64,000 nucleotides of DNA from Turbatrix aceti (lineage: Eukaryota > Nematoda > Chromadorea > Rhabditida > Panagrolaimidae). Below the pieces are notes generated by a model. It was not told where the DNA came from and made no database searches. It saw only the letters and a list, made by a program, of their open reading frames with translations. Location of the stretch: NCBI GenBank assembly GCA_963969345.1, contig OZ017770.1, positions 6,891,246-6,955,245 on the forward strand, written 5' to 3'. Shown in pieces: positions 13,601 through 25,286 of the stretch (position 1 is the stretch's first letter; each line of letters opens with the position of its first letter). The translations under genes were made by a program, and so were the position numbers.

Positions 13601-16600
13601 GAAAACTCAAAATGCAGGTTTTCAAGTGTTCTGTTGAGTTCTGCTTGATCCAAAATAATGGCATAGGGTATGCCTTCGATAGTCTCTGCTTCTGCTAATT
13701 CGGAGTAAACCAACTGCTCAATAGTGAAATCCGGTTCAACCGCAATTTGTTCTGATTTTTTCTAAAAATTAGAAAGTGTTATCGTTCCCTCAAAAAAATC
13801 TTACTGTATAAAAACTAGCAGCTTCGTCATCTACGTGATCTTGTTTGATCGGAAACAATAAAGCGATATTTGAATTGCAACACTCCCGAAGCACAAAATC
13901 GAATTTCTAAAAAAATGTTATTTAAAGGCCCAAAAATGCATGATCACCAACATTAAAAAAATAAGACCGAGCACGTTTTTTCAACGTTCGATCTGTGACA
14001 ACTCGAATAATCTCGTGCGTGAAAAGACGCATCATGCAGTCAATGTCCGGCGCGTTGTCGGGAAAGGAAAACATCATGCCCTTCGCCAGGCGAATGGCCG
14101 TAGGAAGCCACAGTTTTTGAGGCTATAAAATTTTAAGTTTTAAGGAAGCTCAAATATTTTTCCAAAATTGCTAACCACAGATGCAGCATTAAAGAGCTCA
14201 GCAGACGCTTCAGCTAATTCTCCAACGATGGTCATGTATTCGCTACTGAATGTCTGCGACTGAAAATGCCGCATTAACAGTTGCTCTATAATGACCAAAA
14301 TTTCGGCCCTTGATTGGTTTTTTAAAGGTATATGAGTAAAATTCTTGACAAATAACTGCTTTTCGTAGCACTTTTGATATTCGGTATCGTCCATGAGAAT
14401 GATCAATCGCAGCGGTGTCGGGCACTCTTTTGGATATCCCTTGTCCATGAGCATGTTGAGGTCAACAAAAAGTTCCAATGTTGAAGAAACCGCTTCGGCA
14501 AAGTGAAAATGATCAATTATAATCACCGTGGTTTTGGTAAAATCGCTGGACTGCACAATGTTGTAGGTAACGTTTTGTATGTCCGAAAGACTGAATCTGT
14601 CAAAGCTGGTGAGAGTATGAAAAACATAAGGCTCGTTGGATTCTTCAATGAGTCTGACAAAACGCTTGATAAAAGCCGTTTTCCCGCAGTAAGAAGGCCC
14701 GTAGACCAGCATGTGATTTGAAGTGGTCAGAAACTGTCGTTGAGCAAATGTCAGTAGTCTGTCGATACTTGGATAGGTCACGAATAAGTTCGACATGCCT
14801 ACGTCGTTTGACAAGAAAGATGCAGCATGAATTTCTTCGGCCCAGGTAACCCAGCGTGAAAAATCCTAAAACCAAGTACAAAGTGCAAAATAATTATTAG
14901 AATGCTTACAAATTGAGATATTTTGTAACGCGAAATATTTTTCGGTAATAGGCCAGAATCAGTTGCTTTTTTGTTGCTCGCTTCAATAATTTCCTCAACC
15001 GCTGCATCAAAATGCGCAAAGGTATCTGGAAAGTAGCAGAGGAGATAATTAAAAGCAGTGCTGCAAATAGCCCATTTCAGCAGTTCATTGAAATTTGTGG
15101 GCGACAAATGGGGTAGAACTTCTTTTACGTCCCCGAGTATCGCCAACATCATGGTATCGACGCTCATGTTTTTCTGATAGTGAAAACGTTCAATCAATGG
15201 CAAAACATTGTTTTGGATAACATTTGATACCGAATCAATGTATTCCGGCTTTCCCAGTGTGTCCACAAAATCACGGCGTCTGTTGAACCAACTTTCATTT
15301 GCTGAGATGGGAGATTTGCTATCAAAAATCAGAGTTTCTATGTTGTAGCGAGTAAATGTGTCCATTATGTCTTTCTGAAATAAACATTTTTGTCAATAAA
15401 ATTTTTGAAATGTTTGCGTACGGTTTTACTGGGAACGCAGATAATAAATCGTATGTCAGATGGCACGTAAATGCAACTTCCGTCTTGGAGGGTTAAGTAT
15501 GCTTGCGGCCAGGTTGGAATGCCCGGAATGCTTTCATCACAAATTCGGAACAGTGAACTGAGATAACTAAAGTGCAGAAAAAAATTGTTGTAGCCATAGA
15601 AAACGAAGAAGTGATTCAGATGTCGCGTGAGAGGATTCTTCGAGTCGCTAACGTAGTTTTCACCAGATCTGGTTGCTTTTTCAGCAAGGTAGGCTTCGTT
15701 GCTGTCTTTACAGACGCGTTTTAAACTTTCAATGAAGTAACCTGTCGGAGGCTGTCCGAATCCCTCGCCTTCGCCGATCAGATTTTCGCTAGAGTAGGCA
15801 TCCATGTACACCCAGGTCACGGATGCTTTAAATGTGTTGACCATTTGAGTGACCACGTCCTTCGAAAGCTCTCCTACGCAGGCTATGTCAACGTTGCCGA
15901 TGTTTTCCGCGTTTTCCGAAGATGCGGCAGATCCGCCTCTCAACAAGGAGTGCAGAGAGTCTGCCAAGGTGACTGGCTTTGGCGTTGACTGCCTGCGCCT
16001 GACTGACTGTCTCCTGTTGGCTGCGCCACCAACCAAAGCGAGAGGGATCATGTCATTGACTGCCGGTGATAGCGCCATTCTATGCGGAGTGAGCAGTCGA
16101 TCAATCGACGTGTCAACTTGCTCAATAAATATATTAGGAGCATTTTTAAGAATCCCGTCTCTCAATTTGATCGTGCTCATCAGAGCCAAGCGAGGACAGA
16201 CTAAAAAAACATTCGCCTTCCTTGTTTTGAGTGAGAAGAAAAAAAAACGTACCACAGTTTTGAATCTCTGTGATAGACTGAAAAAGCTCGACCAAAACGG
16301 GTTCGGAGAGCTGATTGATGTGCTCGATGACAAACATTACGTTGCCGTGTTTCGCTGCGCGTACACAACGAGTTATAATTCCGCCGTGCAACTGCTGGTT
16401 GGAATTGATAAAATGTACAGGACAACAAAGACACATCGCGAATCTGTGTACCATCAAACGGCATTCTCGGCGTTGTCCCACCAGGATGGCCACTTTTCCA
16501 GCAGACCAATCAAAAGCTGTGTTCACCGATACATGAGGTAGGTTCTGTGTTATTGGAACAAAGTCGGGAACAAGGGGTAGCTCGCGTTCTGTGCTTTTTA

Positions 16601-19600
16601 GCGTGAGGCGCAGCACATTTTCCTAAAATTATTTTTTGTGCTCTGTGGATGTGATTTTTGAGAGAAAACGCACCCTGACAATGCATTTCAACGGCGAGTC
16701 CTGAGTTCCGTTTTGAATCGTATCTACTAACATGCGAACAATTTTGAGTAAGACCCCAGTGCTGGACTGCTCCGTTGCTCGTTTGTAGTCTTCGATGACT
16801 TTTGCGGCAATGGCGTCTGAGAGGTGAGATACGAAAACAAAGGGTCCTTCTTTGACCAGCACATCGATCTGCGCGAGGCTGCCAAGGCAAATATTTTCGT
16901 TTTCCATATTGGTTAGACAAATTTGATTTTTGTTGTTCACTAGCAATTCTGTGTTATACGGAAAACAAGTTCGAAGTAGGATTTCTATTCTGAAACACGC
17001 AGTTTTAATTTTGAGGGAATATGAAGTGATTGTCACTCACTGTTTGCTTTGCGAAGGGTCAGAATGCAGCTTAATAAAATCGTAATCACTCATCATGGTC
17101 AGTCGCGTATTCAGCAACCTCAAATCATCAAAGTATGCTTTTATGCCTTTGATCAGATCATCCAAATGAGATTCTACCAAATTCAACCAACATTTGACAT
17201 GCTTATGAGTTGCTAGTCTGAGAACTCTGGGCTCCGTCGATACAAGATGTGCAAATCTGTTCCAATACTTAGCGCACATTCTGAACTTTGCAAATTCTAA
17301 TGGCATTTTTAGGTACGAAAAACGCATAACAGTTGATACGCTATTCCACGTCTCAAGTGTGTTGTTCCATTTTTTCAAAATATCGCAAATGTTTTTGATG
17401 TCTTTGATCCATCGACTGAAATTATTTTGCACTATTATTTAAAACTTGGCAACTTACTCAACATCTGCAAAGTAAGACGATTCACTGTTGTCTGGTTCAG
17501 AAAACGATCGCAATTTAATTAGGTGTTCTTCTGCGTCTTTTGTTAATTCTGTCAGGTTGCTGGGTAAACTCAGATCCCAGAATGCGCTTTTCTTTATTTC
17601 AAAGACCGCTTTAGTCCAATAGTTGATGATGAAGTTTGCGTGATCCGAAACAGCTCCTTCTCGTTCTGCGATGTAGACAATTGGTTTCAAACGAGAAACA
17701 TGATGATTGATGCCCAATTCGATTATTTGGCCTACTGTAGCTTGTTCATACTGCGCGAGATCGTAGCCAACAATTTCGGACATTTTTGACCAATGCCATT
17801 GTTTAAGTCGGTTGCAGGAAAATACTTCGATGATTCCAAAATTTTGTCTAATCTTATCCAAATCCGTTCTGACGTATACGATAAAGTGTCGACTAGATTT
17901 TTGACCTTCCAGTTGGATTGCAAGATCGGAAACTTTTTCCATGAACTGCTGAATGAATTGACGGAAACCTTCGACGTCGACGTCGACTCGGTTTTTATCA
18001 AAGAATTTGCTAAAAATATTTCTTTACTTTTAGACTAAATACTTTTCACATACTCTTGTTGATCTCGAAAGTCTTTTGTCCATTTAAAAAGTTCTTCGAG
18101 GGGATTCATGTTTTTATCGAGCATTTCTATCAACGGAATTCTTGTTATGGCAAAGTTTACCACTTTTTCGTACGCATTCAGTTCATGCAGTGCCTTTACC
18201 AGGGACTGCAGCAAAGGTTTGATCACGACGAGCTCATTCAGGTAGTCATCAACTTCAGCGGGATTAGAAAATGTGTTAATAGCCCGCAATAAATCGGTAG
18301 CTTTCTGAACTTCTGCTTGAATGTTATTTTGCTTCGCCCGCACAAAGTTTGAGAAAATGTGGATTCGCCTTTGGAAAAACATGTGATGGTCGGTTATTTG
18401 CCTCGGCAAGGCCCTGCGCATTGTAACAATGGCTATGAGTAGCTCGTGATCGTTCGAATCAAACGTGATAACCTGGGAAAGTTCGTAGAGCTCCGAGTAG
18501 AGATAAACGAGTTGATCGACGGCAGCGGGGATATCCACCTCACAACAAGTCGTCACTTCTGCTTTGTTCAAAAGCATTAGTGCGGATTCCATGGAACGGA
18601 AGCTGAGGAGTCTCTTGAAGCGATGAAAGTTTTGCTGTAAGTCTACCAGAGCTCTGCAATTTCAAAAAGTTTAATTTTGAATTCTGGTGCGTTGCCTTAC
18701 TTGTGAAAGGCTTCTCTCAAACGCCGCGAACATTCGAGAATGATCATATTTGCTCGTTCTCGAAGGGCCTTCCACACAGTTGTCAGATTTACACTGAATG
18801 CGTTGAAACTTGTCGACTGCAACGAAACTGATAATTTTTAACAGAAAAAGTCACCTACATCTGGATAATAATCCATTTTGACAATGTTTTGTCTGCACTC
18901 CTTAAGAAGCTGAACAATTTCTTCTTGCGTGGCCACCGGAGAAAGTTGTTCGTTTTGTATAAGGTGCAGGACGCTTTCAAAAATTGGTAGCCTCTGAAGC
19001 TCGTCGATGCGCATTGCATTTTCTATCACGCTGTAAAACTGATCGGTTATGTCTTCGATTTCTTCTGCTTGAAATTTGGTTTTCTCATTTCTGATGAGTT
19101 CGTTGATAGGTTTTTTGAGCTCTTCAAAAACTTTTCGAAAAGGCAACACTAGTCGGTTGTCCGACACTCCGCAGTCGACGATTATGAGATGCTGCAAGTT
19201 TTGAATTGTCTCGATGTAATTTTTTATTGTTATGTGCGCAGCCTTGGTCAGCTCTTGACACAACGTGATTTCCATAAACTTTTTTTTGCGTTCGTTTGTT
19301 GAAAGCGTCGGATCCACGTTGTTGAGAATAAGTTCGTAGAATTCTTTTATCTGCGCTATGATGCGTCTCGAAATGTGTGCCACATTTACCGGATTGTTCA
19401 GCAGATGCCATGAAGAGTCAAAAATCAGCGATTGTCGATTTTCAATAAGCATTCGGATTTGTGATCTTGAAGAATTAGTCATATTCAATAAAGACGGACG
19501 ATAGATATTTTTTCGTGGTACGTCAAAGAATGCCATGATTTTGATTGCTTCTTTTCTGTCCTTTTCCCCATAAGTCACTAGATGGTGTTCCATGAGAGCC

Positions 19601-20095
19601 TTTTTCTCGGCAGCTGAGACCCAATTGTTGATTTCAATGACAATATGCTGCTCTCGCTGGTGTTCTTTGAGTTTGTTTGTTAACTTTTCAATGTTGGCTT
19701 CTGTTTTTCTTTCCACAGATGTTGTGAAGAGATCGTCCTTGCATACACATGCCCAGGCTCTCTAAAATTTATTTCTTTGCTAATTTTAATGTTGTAAACA
19801 AGCTACCATTAAAGAAACGTCTTCATTAAGACTTTGTTCGGTGATTAGACGCAGATGCCGCTGCTGGAGGTCCTGCTTACTGAGCCAGCGCAAAAAAACT
19901 TTATCAACAGGTTGCAAGCGATGCTTTTTAAAGTGTTGAGCTTGTTTCTTCCAGACCAGCACCGGAGGTCTCTGGACATCTTCGAGTACGTGATGAACAA
20001 AATGAGCGTTCGCAAACTTTTCTGAAAAAATTATCTAGATATTGTAATTATGATTTATGCTAAACAAGCTTACCTTTGACTTTCTTAAGTTTCAT
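10628..20095 (-). CDS. Divergent, C-terminally truncated dynein heavy chain
   Basis: Twenty-four exons from 20074-20095 down to 10628-10757 join in phase into 2,785 aa; canonical heavy chains exceed 4,000. Order: short tail (1-600), linker (about 620-1030, with HWSKMSEIVG and RWIKDIKNIC), AAA1 (1030-1190), AAA2 (1200-1420), AAA3 (1570-1860), AAA4 (1940-2090), stalk coiled coil with microtubule-binding domain (about 2250-2480, with DPAKVKMMRQ and CKWALAIINYAEAY), and AAA5 to about 2785. Only AAA3 keeps a Walker A (GPSYCGKT, bases 14677-14700). The AAA1 site reads LVGQRRECRL, AAA2 reads VGELSKDVV and AAA4 reads LAGRIGSSRYQ. The frame stops shortly after AAA5, so AAA6 and the C-terminal domain are absent. 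In dyneins AAA1 ATP hydrolysis drives motility, so this protein is probably not a conventional motor. It may match the divergent nematode heavy chains (dhc-3/dhc-4 type), but I cannot confirm that. The 24 consistent introns argue against a pseudogene. Confidence 0.85.
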
Positions 20096-20284
20096 GTTTG
20101 CATTAAAGTGGTCAAAGCATGACTTTTTGCTTGGATTTGTGCGCCTGCACGTATCCAGTTCATTTGAGCGGAAACATGTGTTTTCACCGTTCTTGTTTTG
20201 TTTATTTAATTCGATGTGTGGCCAAATTTGCATTTTGCTCTGTTCCAGACTCTTGAATGGTTCACTTTTTTAGTCAATGTTTTT

Positions 20285-21540
20285 ACCTCTCTATATAGTA
20301 AGGTGTTTTTACAAAGACACAATTTTAATTTTACGGTATGTATATTCGATAAAATCCAAATTTTACGCTGATAACGGTTTGGCGGGCCATTAGGTCCGGA
20401 GCCATTGATTTGAAAAAGATAATGCACGCTTTATCATAATTGTCAAAATAGTCAATGGCGAAAGCGCGATAGAGGGAGGAGGCGGCGCGCAGGGTCAAGT
20501 GGGTGAGTGTGAGCGAGCGAGCGATAGCGCAAGGACGATTGCGTAAGACAAAAAAATGATTCTGTTAAATTAATTTTAAAAATGTTGAAAAAAATATTTT
20601 TGAATTCCTCGGAAATAGGCAATCATAATGATGGGTCATTTGACAATCAAAAATCAAAAATGAACAAATTTGAATTTTTGATTTTAAAAAAAATAATTTT
20701 TGCTAGATACTGGGGTAGGGGCAAATGTGATATCAATAGCATTGACATTTTTTGCTGCGTATGAAAAACATTTTTTCAACATTTTAAAAATTAATTTGAA
20801 TAATTCAATTTTTTGATCTCTCAGAAAATGAAATCCATGGTGAGTGGGCGGAACAGACAGCGGGTGCAGAGACGGACGGCGCACATGCCATCAGTCGAGA
20901 GAACCGCAACGGCGGTGACAGTGGGCGATTGGGTGATGGCGAAAGATGGCAAAACAAGAGATTGTTGTTATTAATTTTGATGATTTATGTATCACATAAT
21001 TTTATGATTTTTGTTAAATTGCTATTTTTCCTGGGCCCCAGTGTTAGTGTTAGTACATATTCTTTGAATATTTTTTTGTGTTTGGTGTTATGCTTTGAAA
21101 CGGGTCAATAAGCGATTGCAGCGGGCGAGGATTTATTAGGCGATGGCGAAAGATGCGCGATATTGAAAAGCAACATTATTACTTATGTTTTACAAAAGCG
21201 TCAAACAAATTACATGGGGCCCCAAAGGGGCCCCCATTGTATTTATGTATTCCAATATTTTTAAAGCGGGTCAAAAAACGATTATCTGATTTTGATAATA
21301 TGCAAATTATCGGTTATTCTAAAAGATAATAACAAAAAATAATTATTTTCTATCGGTAAAATTATGATCGGCAAAAGATAAACGAAAAACGGGCAAAAAG
21401 AAAATAAACAACAAAACGATAAACGATCCTTTTCGATTTTACGATCCTTCTGATCCTTCCTTGATACCTTTACCTTGCCTTCCCCTTCCTTCCTTTTCCC
21501 TTCCTGGGGCCCCCGTAGGGGCCCCCCCCTTTAGCCTTTT
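20285..21540 (+). repeat. Tandem repeat unit 1
   Basis: Length 1,256 bases. It is almost identical to unit 2 (isolated differences, for example near 20649 and in the terminal G/C run), which indicates very recent duplication or homogenisation. Its left edge lies about 190 bases upstream of the dynein-like start codon. Confidence 0.9.
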
Positions 21541-22797
21541 ACCTCTCTATATAGTAAGGTGTTTTTACAAAGACACAATTTTAATTTTACGGTATGTATA
21601 TTCGATAAAATCCAAATTTTACGCTGATAACGGTTTGGCGGGCCATTAGGTCCGGAGCCATTGATTTGAAAAAGATAATGCACGCTTTATCATAATTGTC
21701 AAAATAGTCAATGGCGAAAGCGCGATAGAGGGAGGAGGCGGCGCGCAGGGTCAAGTGGGTGAGTGTGAGCGAGCGAGCGATAGCGCAAGGACGATTGCGT
21801 AAGACAAAAAAATGATTCTGTTAAATTAATTTTAAAAATGTTGAAAAAAATATTTTTGAATTCCTCGGAAATAGGCAATCATAATGATGGGTCATTTGAC
21901 AATCAAATATCAAAAATGAACAAATTTGAATTTTTGATTTTAAAAAAAATAATTTTTGCTAGATACTGGGGTAGGGGCAAATGTGATATCAATAGCATTG
22001 ACATTTTTTGCTGCGTATGAAAAACATTTTTTCAACATTTTAAAAATTAATTTGAATAATTCAATTTTTTGATCTCTCAGAAAATGAAATCCATGGTGAG
22101 TGGGCGGAACAGACAGCGGGTGCAGAGACGGACGGCGCACATGCCATCAGTCGAGAGAACCGCAACGGCGGTGACAGTGGGCGATTGGGTGATGGCGAAA
22201 GATGGCAAAACAAGAGATTGTTGTTATTAATTTTGATGATTTATGTATCACATAATTTTATGATTTTTGTTAAATTGCTATTTTTCCTGGGCCCCAGTGT
22301 TAGTGTTAGTACATATTCTTTGAATATTTTTTTGTGTTTGGTGTTATGCTTTGAAACGGGTCAATAAGCGATTGCAGCGGGCGAGGATTTATTAGGCGAT
22401 GGCGAAAGATGCGCGATATTGAAAAGCAACATTATTACTTATGTTTTACAAAAGCGTCAAACAAATTACATGGGGCCCCAAAGGGGCCCCCATTGTATTT
22501 ATGTATTCCAATATTTTTAAAGCGGGTCAAAAAACGATTATCTGATTTTGATAATATGCAAATTATCGGTTATTCTAAAAGATAATAACAAAAAATAATT
22601 ATTTTCTATCGGTAAAATTATGATCGGCAAAAGATAAACGAAAAACGGGCAAAAAGAAAATAAACAACAAAACGATAAACGATCCTTTTCGATTTTACGA
22701 TCCTTCTGATCCTTCCTTGATACCTTTACCTTGCCTTCCCCTTCCTTCCTTTTCCCTTCCTGGGGCCCCCGTAGGGGGCCCCCCCTTTAGCCTTGTT
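21541..22797 (+). repeat. Tandem repeat unit 2
   Basis: Length 1,257 bases, nearly a copy of unit 1. It ends in the paired GGGGCCCCC palindrome that closes every unit. Confidence 0.9.
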
Positions 22798-23976
22798 ACC
22801 TCTTATTATAGTAGGATGTTTGTGCAAAGACACAATTTTAATTTTACGGTATGTATATTCGATAAAATCCAAATTTTACGCTGTAAACGGTTTGGCGGGC
22901 CATTAGGTCCGGAGCCATTGATTTGAAAAAGATAATGCACGCTTTATCATAATTGTCAAAATTGTCAATGGCGAAAGCGCGATAGAGGGAGGAGGCGGCG
23001 CGCAGGGTCAAGTGGGTGAGTGTGAGCGAGGGAGCGATAGCGCAAGGACGATTGCGTAAGACAAAAAAATGATTCTGTTAAATTAATTTTAAAAATGTTG
23101 AAAAAAATATTTTTGAATTCCTCGGAAATAGGCAATCATAATGATGGGTCATTTGACGATCAAAAATCAAAAAAGGAACAAATTTGAATTTTTGGTTTAA
23201 AAAAAATAATTTGTGCCAGTAACTGGGGTAGGGGCAAATGTGATATCAATAGCATTGCCATTTTTTGCTGAAGATGAAAAACATTTTTTCAACATTTTAA
23301 AAATTAATTTGAATAATTCAATTTTTTGATCTCTCAGAAAATGAAATCCATGGTGAGGGGGCGGACCAGACAGCGGGTGCAGAGACGGACGGCGCCGCAC
23401 ATGCCATCAGTCGAGAGAACCGCAACGGCGGTGACAGTGGGCGATTGGGTGATGGCGAAAGATGGCAAAACAAGTGATTGTTGTCATTAATTTTGATTCA
23501 TGTATCATAATTTTATGATTTTTGTTAAATTGCTATTTTTCCTGGGCCCCAGTGTTAGTGTTTGTACCTATTCTTTGAATATTTTTTTGTGTTTGGTTTT
23601 ATGCATTGAAACGGGTCAATAAGCGATTGCAGCGGGCGAGGATTTATTAGGCGATGGCGAAAGATGCGCGATATTGAAAAGCAACGTTATTACTTATTTT
23701 ATAAAAGCGCAAAACAAATTATATGGGGACCCGAAGGGGCCCCCATTATATGTATTCCAATATTTTTAAGTTTGAAAGCGGGTAAAATTATGATCGGCAA
23801 AAGATAAACGAAAAACGGGCAAAAAGAAAATAAACAACAAAACGATAAACGATCCTTTTCGATTTTACGATCCTTCTGATCCTTCCTTGATGCCTTTACC
23901 TTGCCTTGCCTTGCCTTCCCCTTCCTTCTCTTTCCCTTCCTGGGGCCCCCGAAGGGGGCCCCCCCTTTAGCCTTGT
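22798..23976 (+). repeat. Tandem repeat unit 3, diverged, internal deletion
   Basis: Length 1,179 bases. The start is altered (acctcttattatagtagg). It lacks a segment of roughly 90 bases near 23780, between the gcgggt and taaaattatgatcgg landmarks present in the other units. Many scattered substitutions set it apart from units 1, 2 and 5. Confidence 0.85.
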
Positions 23977-25286
23977 ACCTCTCTATATAGTAAGGTGTTT
24001 TTACAAAGACACAATTTTAATTTTACGGTATGTATATTCGATAAAATCCAAATTTTACGCTGTAAACGGTTTGGCGGGCCATTAGGTCCGGAGCCATTGA
24101 TTTGAAAAAGATAATGCGCGCTTTATCATAATTGTCAAAATTTTGTCATCAAAAATGGCGAAAGCGCGATGGAGGGAGGAGGGGAGAGCGCGCCGCGGCG
24201 CAGGGTCAAGTGGGTGAGTGTGAGCGAGCGAGCGAGGAGACGATTGCGATTACGTAAGACAAAAAAATGATTCTGTTAAATTAATTTTAAAAATGTTGAA
24301 AAAAATATTTTTAAATTCCTTGGAAATAGGCAATCATAATGATGGGTCATTTGACGATCAAAAATCAAAAATGAACAAATTTGAATTTTTGGTTTAAAAA
24401 AAATAATTTGTGCAAAAAATAATTTGTGCCAGTAACTGGGGTAGGGGCAAATGTGATATCAATAGCATTGCCATTTTTTGCTGAGTATGAAAAACATTTT
24501 TTCAACTTTTTAAAAATTAATTTGAATAATTCAATTTTTTGATCTCTCAGAAAATGAAATCCATGGTGAGTGGGCGGAACAGACAGCGGGTGCAGAGGCG
24601 GACGGCGCCGCACATGCCATCAGTCGAGAGAACCGCAACGGCGGTGACAGTGGGCGATTGGGTGATGGCGAAAGATGGCAAAACAAGTGATTGTTGTTAT
24701 TAATTTTGATTTATGTATCATAATTTTATGATTTTTGTTAAATTGCTATTTTTCCTGGGCCCCAGTGTTAGTGTTAGTAGATACATATATTTTGAATATT
24801 TTTTTGTGTTTGGTTTTATGCTTTGAAACGGGTCAATAAGCGGTTGCAGCGGGCGAGGATTTATTAGGCGATAACGAAAGATGCGCGATATTGAAAAGCA
24901 ACATTGTTACTTATATTTTACAAAAGCGTAAAACAAATTACATGGGGCCCCAAAGGGGCCCCCATTATATTTATGTATTCGATATTTGAAAGCGGGTCAA
25001 AAAACGATTATATGTATTTGATTTGATTTTGATAATATGCAAATCGTCGGTTATTCTAAAAGATAATGACAAAAAATAATTATTTTCTATCGGTAAAATC
25101 ATGATCGGCAAAAGATAAACAAAAAACGGGCAAAAAGAAAAGAAACAACAAAACGATAGACGATCCTTTTCGATTTTACGATCCTTCTGATCCTTCCTTG
25201 ATGCCTTTACCTTGCCTTGCCTTGCCTTCCCCTTCCTTCCTTTTCCCTTCCTGGGGCCCCCGTAGGGGGCCCCCCTTTAGCCTTGT
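23977..25286 (+). repeat. Tandem repeat unit 4, diverged, with insertions
   Basis: Length 1,310 bases. It shares some differences with unit 3 (for example gtgccagtaactggggtagg) and has its own small insertions, including a duplicated aaaaaataatttgtgc near 24400 and a longer GC-rich block near 24180. Confidence 0.85.

Noticed and set aside
15365..16333. A continuous 322-codon minus-strand frame read as one protein
   Set aside because: It is two dynein exons (15422-16200 and part of the next) plus read-through introns. The splice phases explain it fully.
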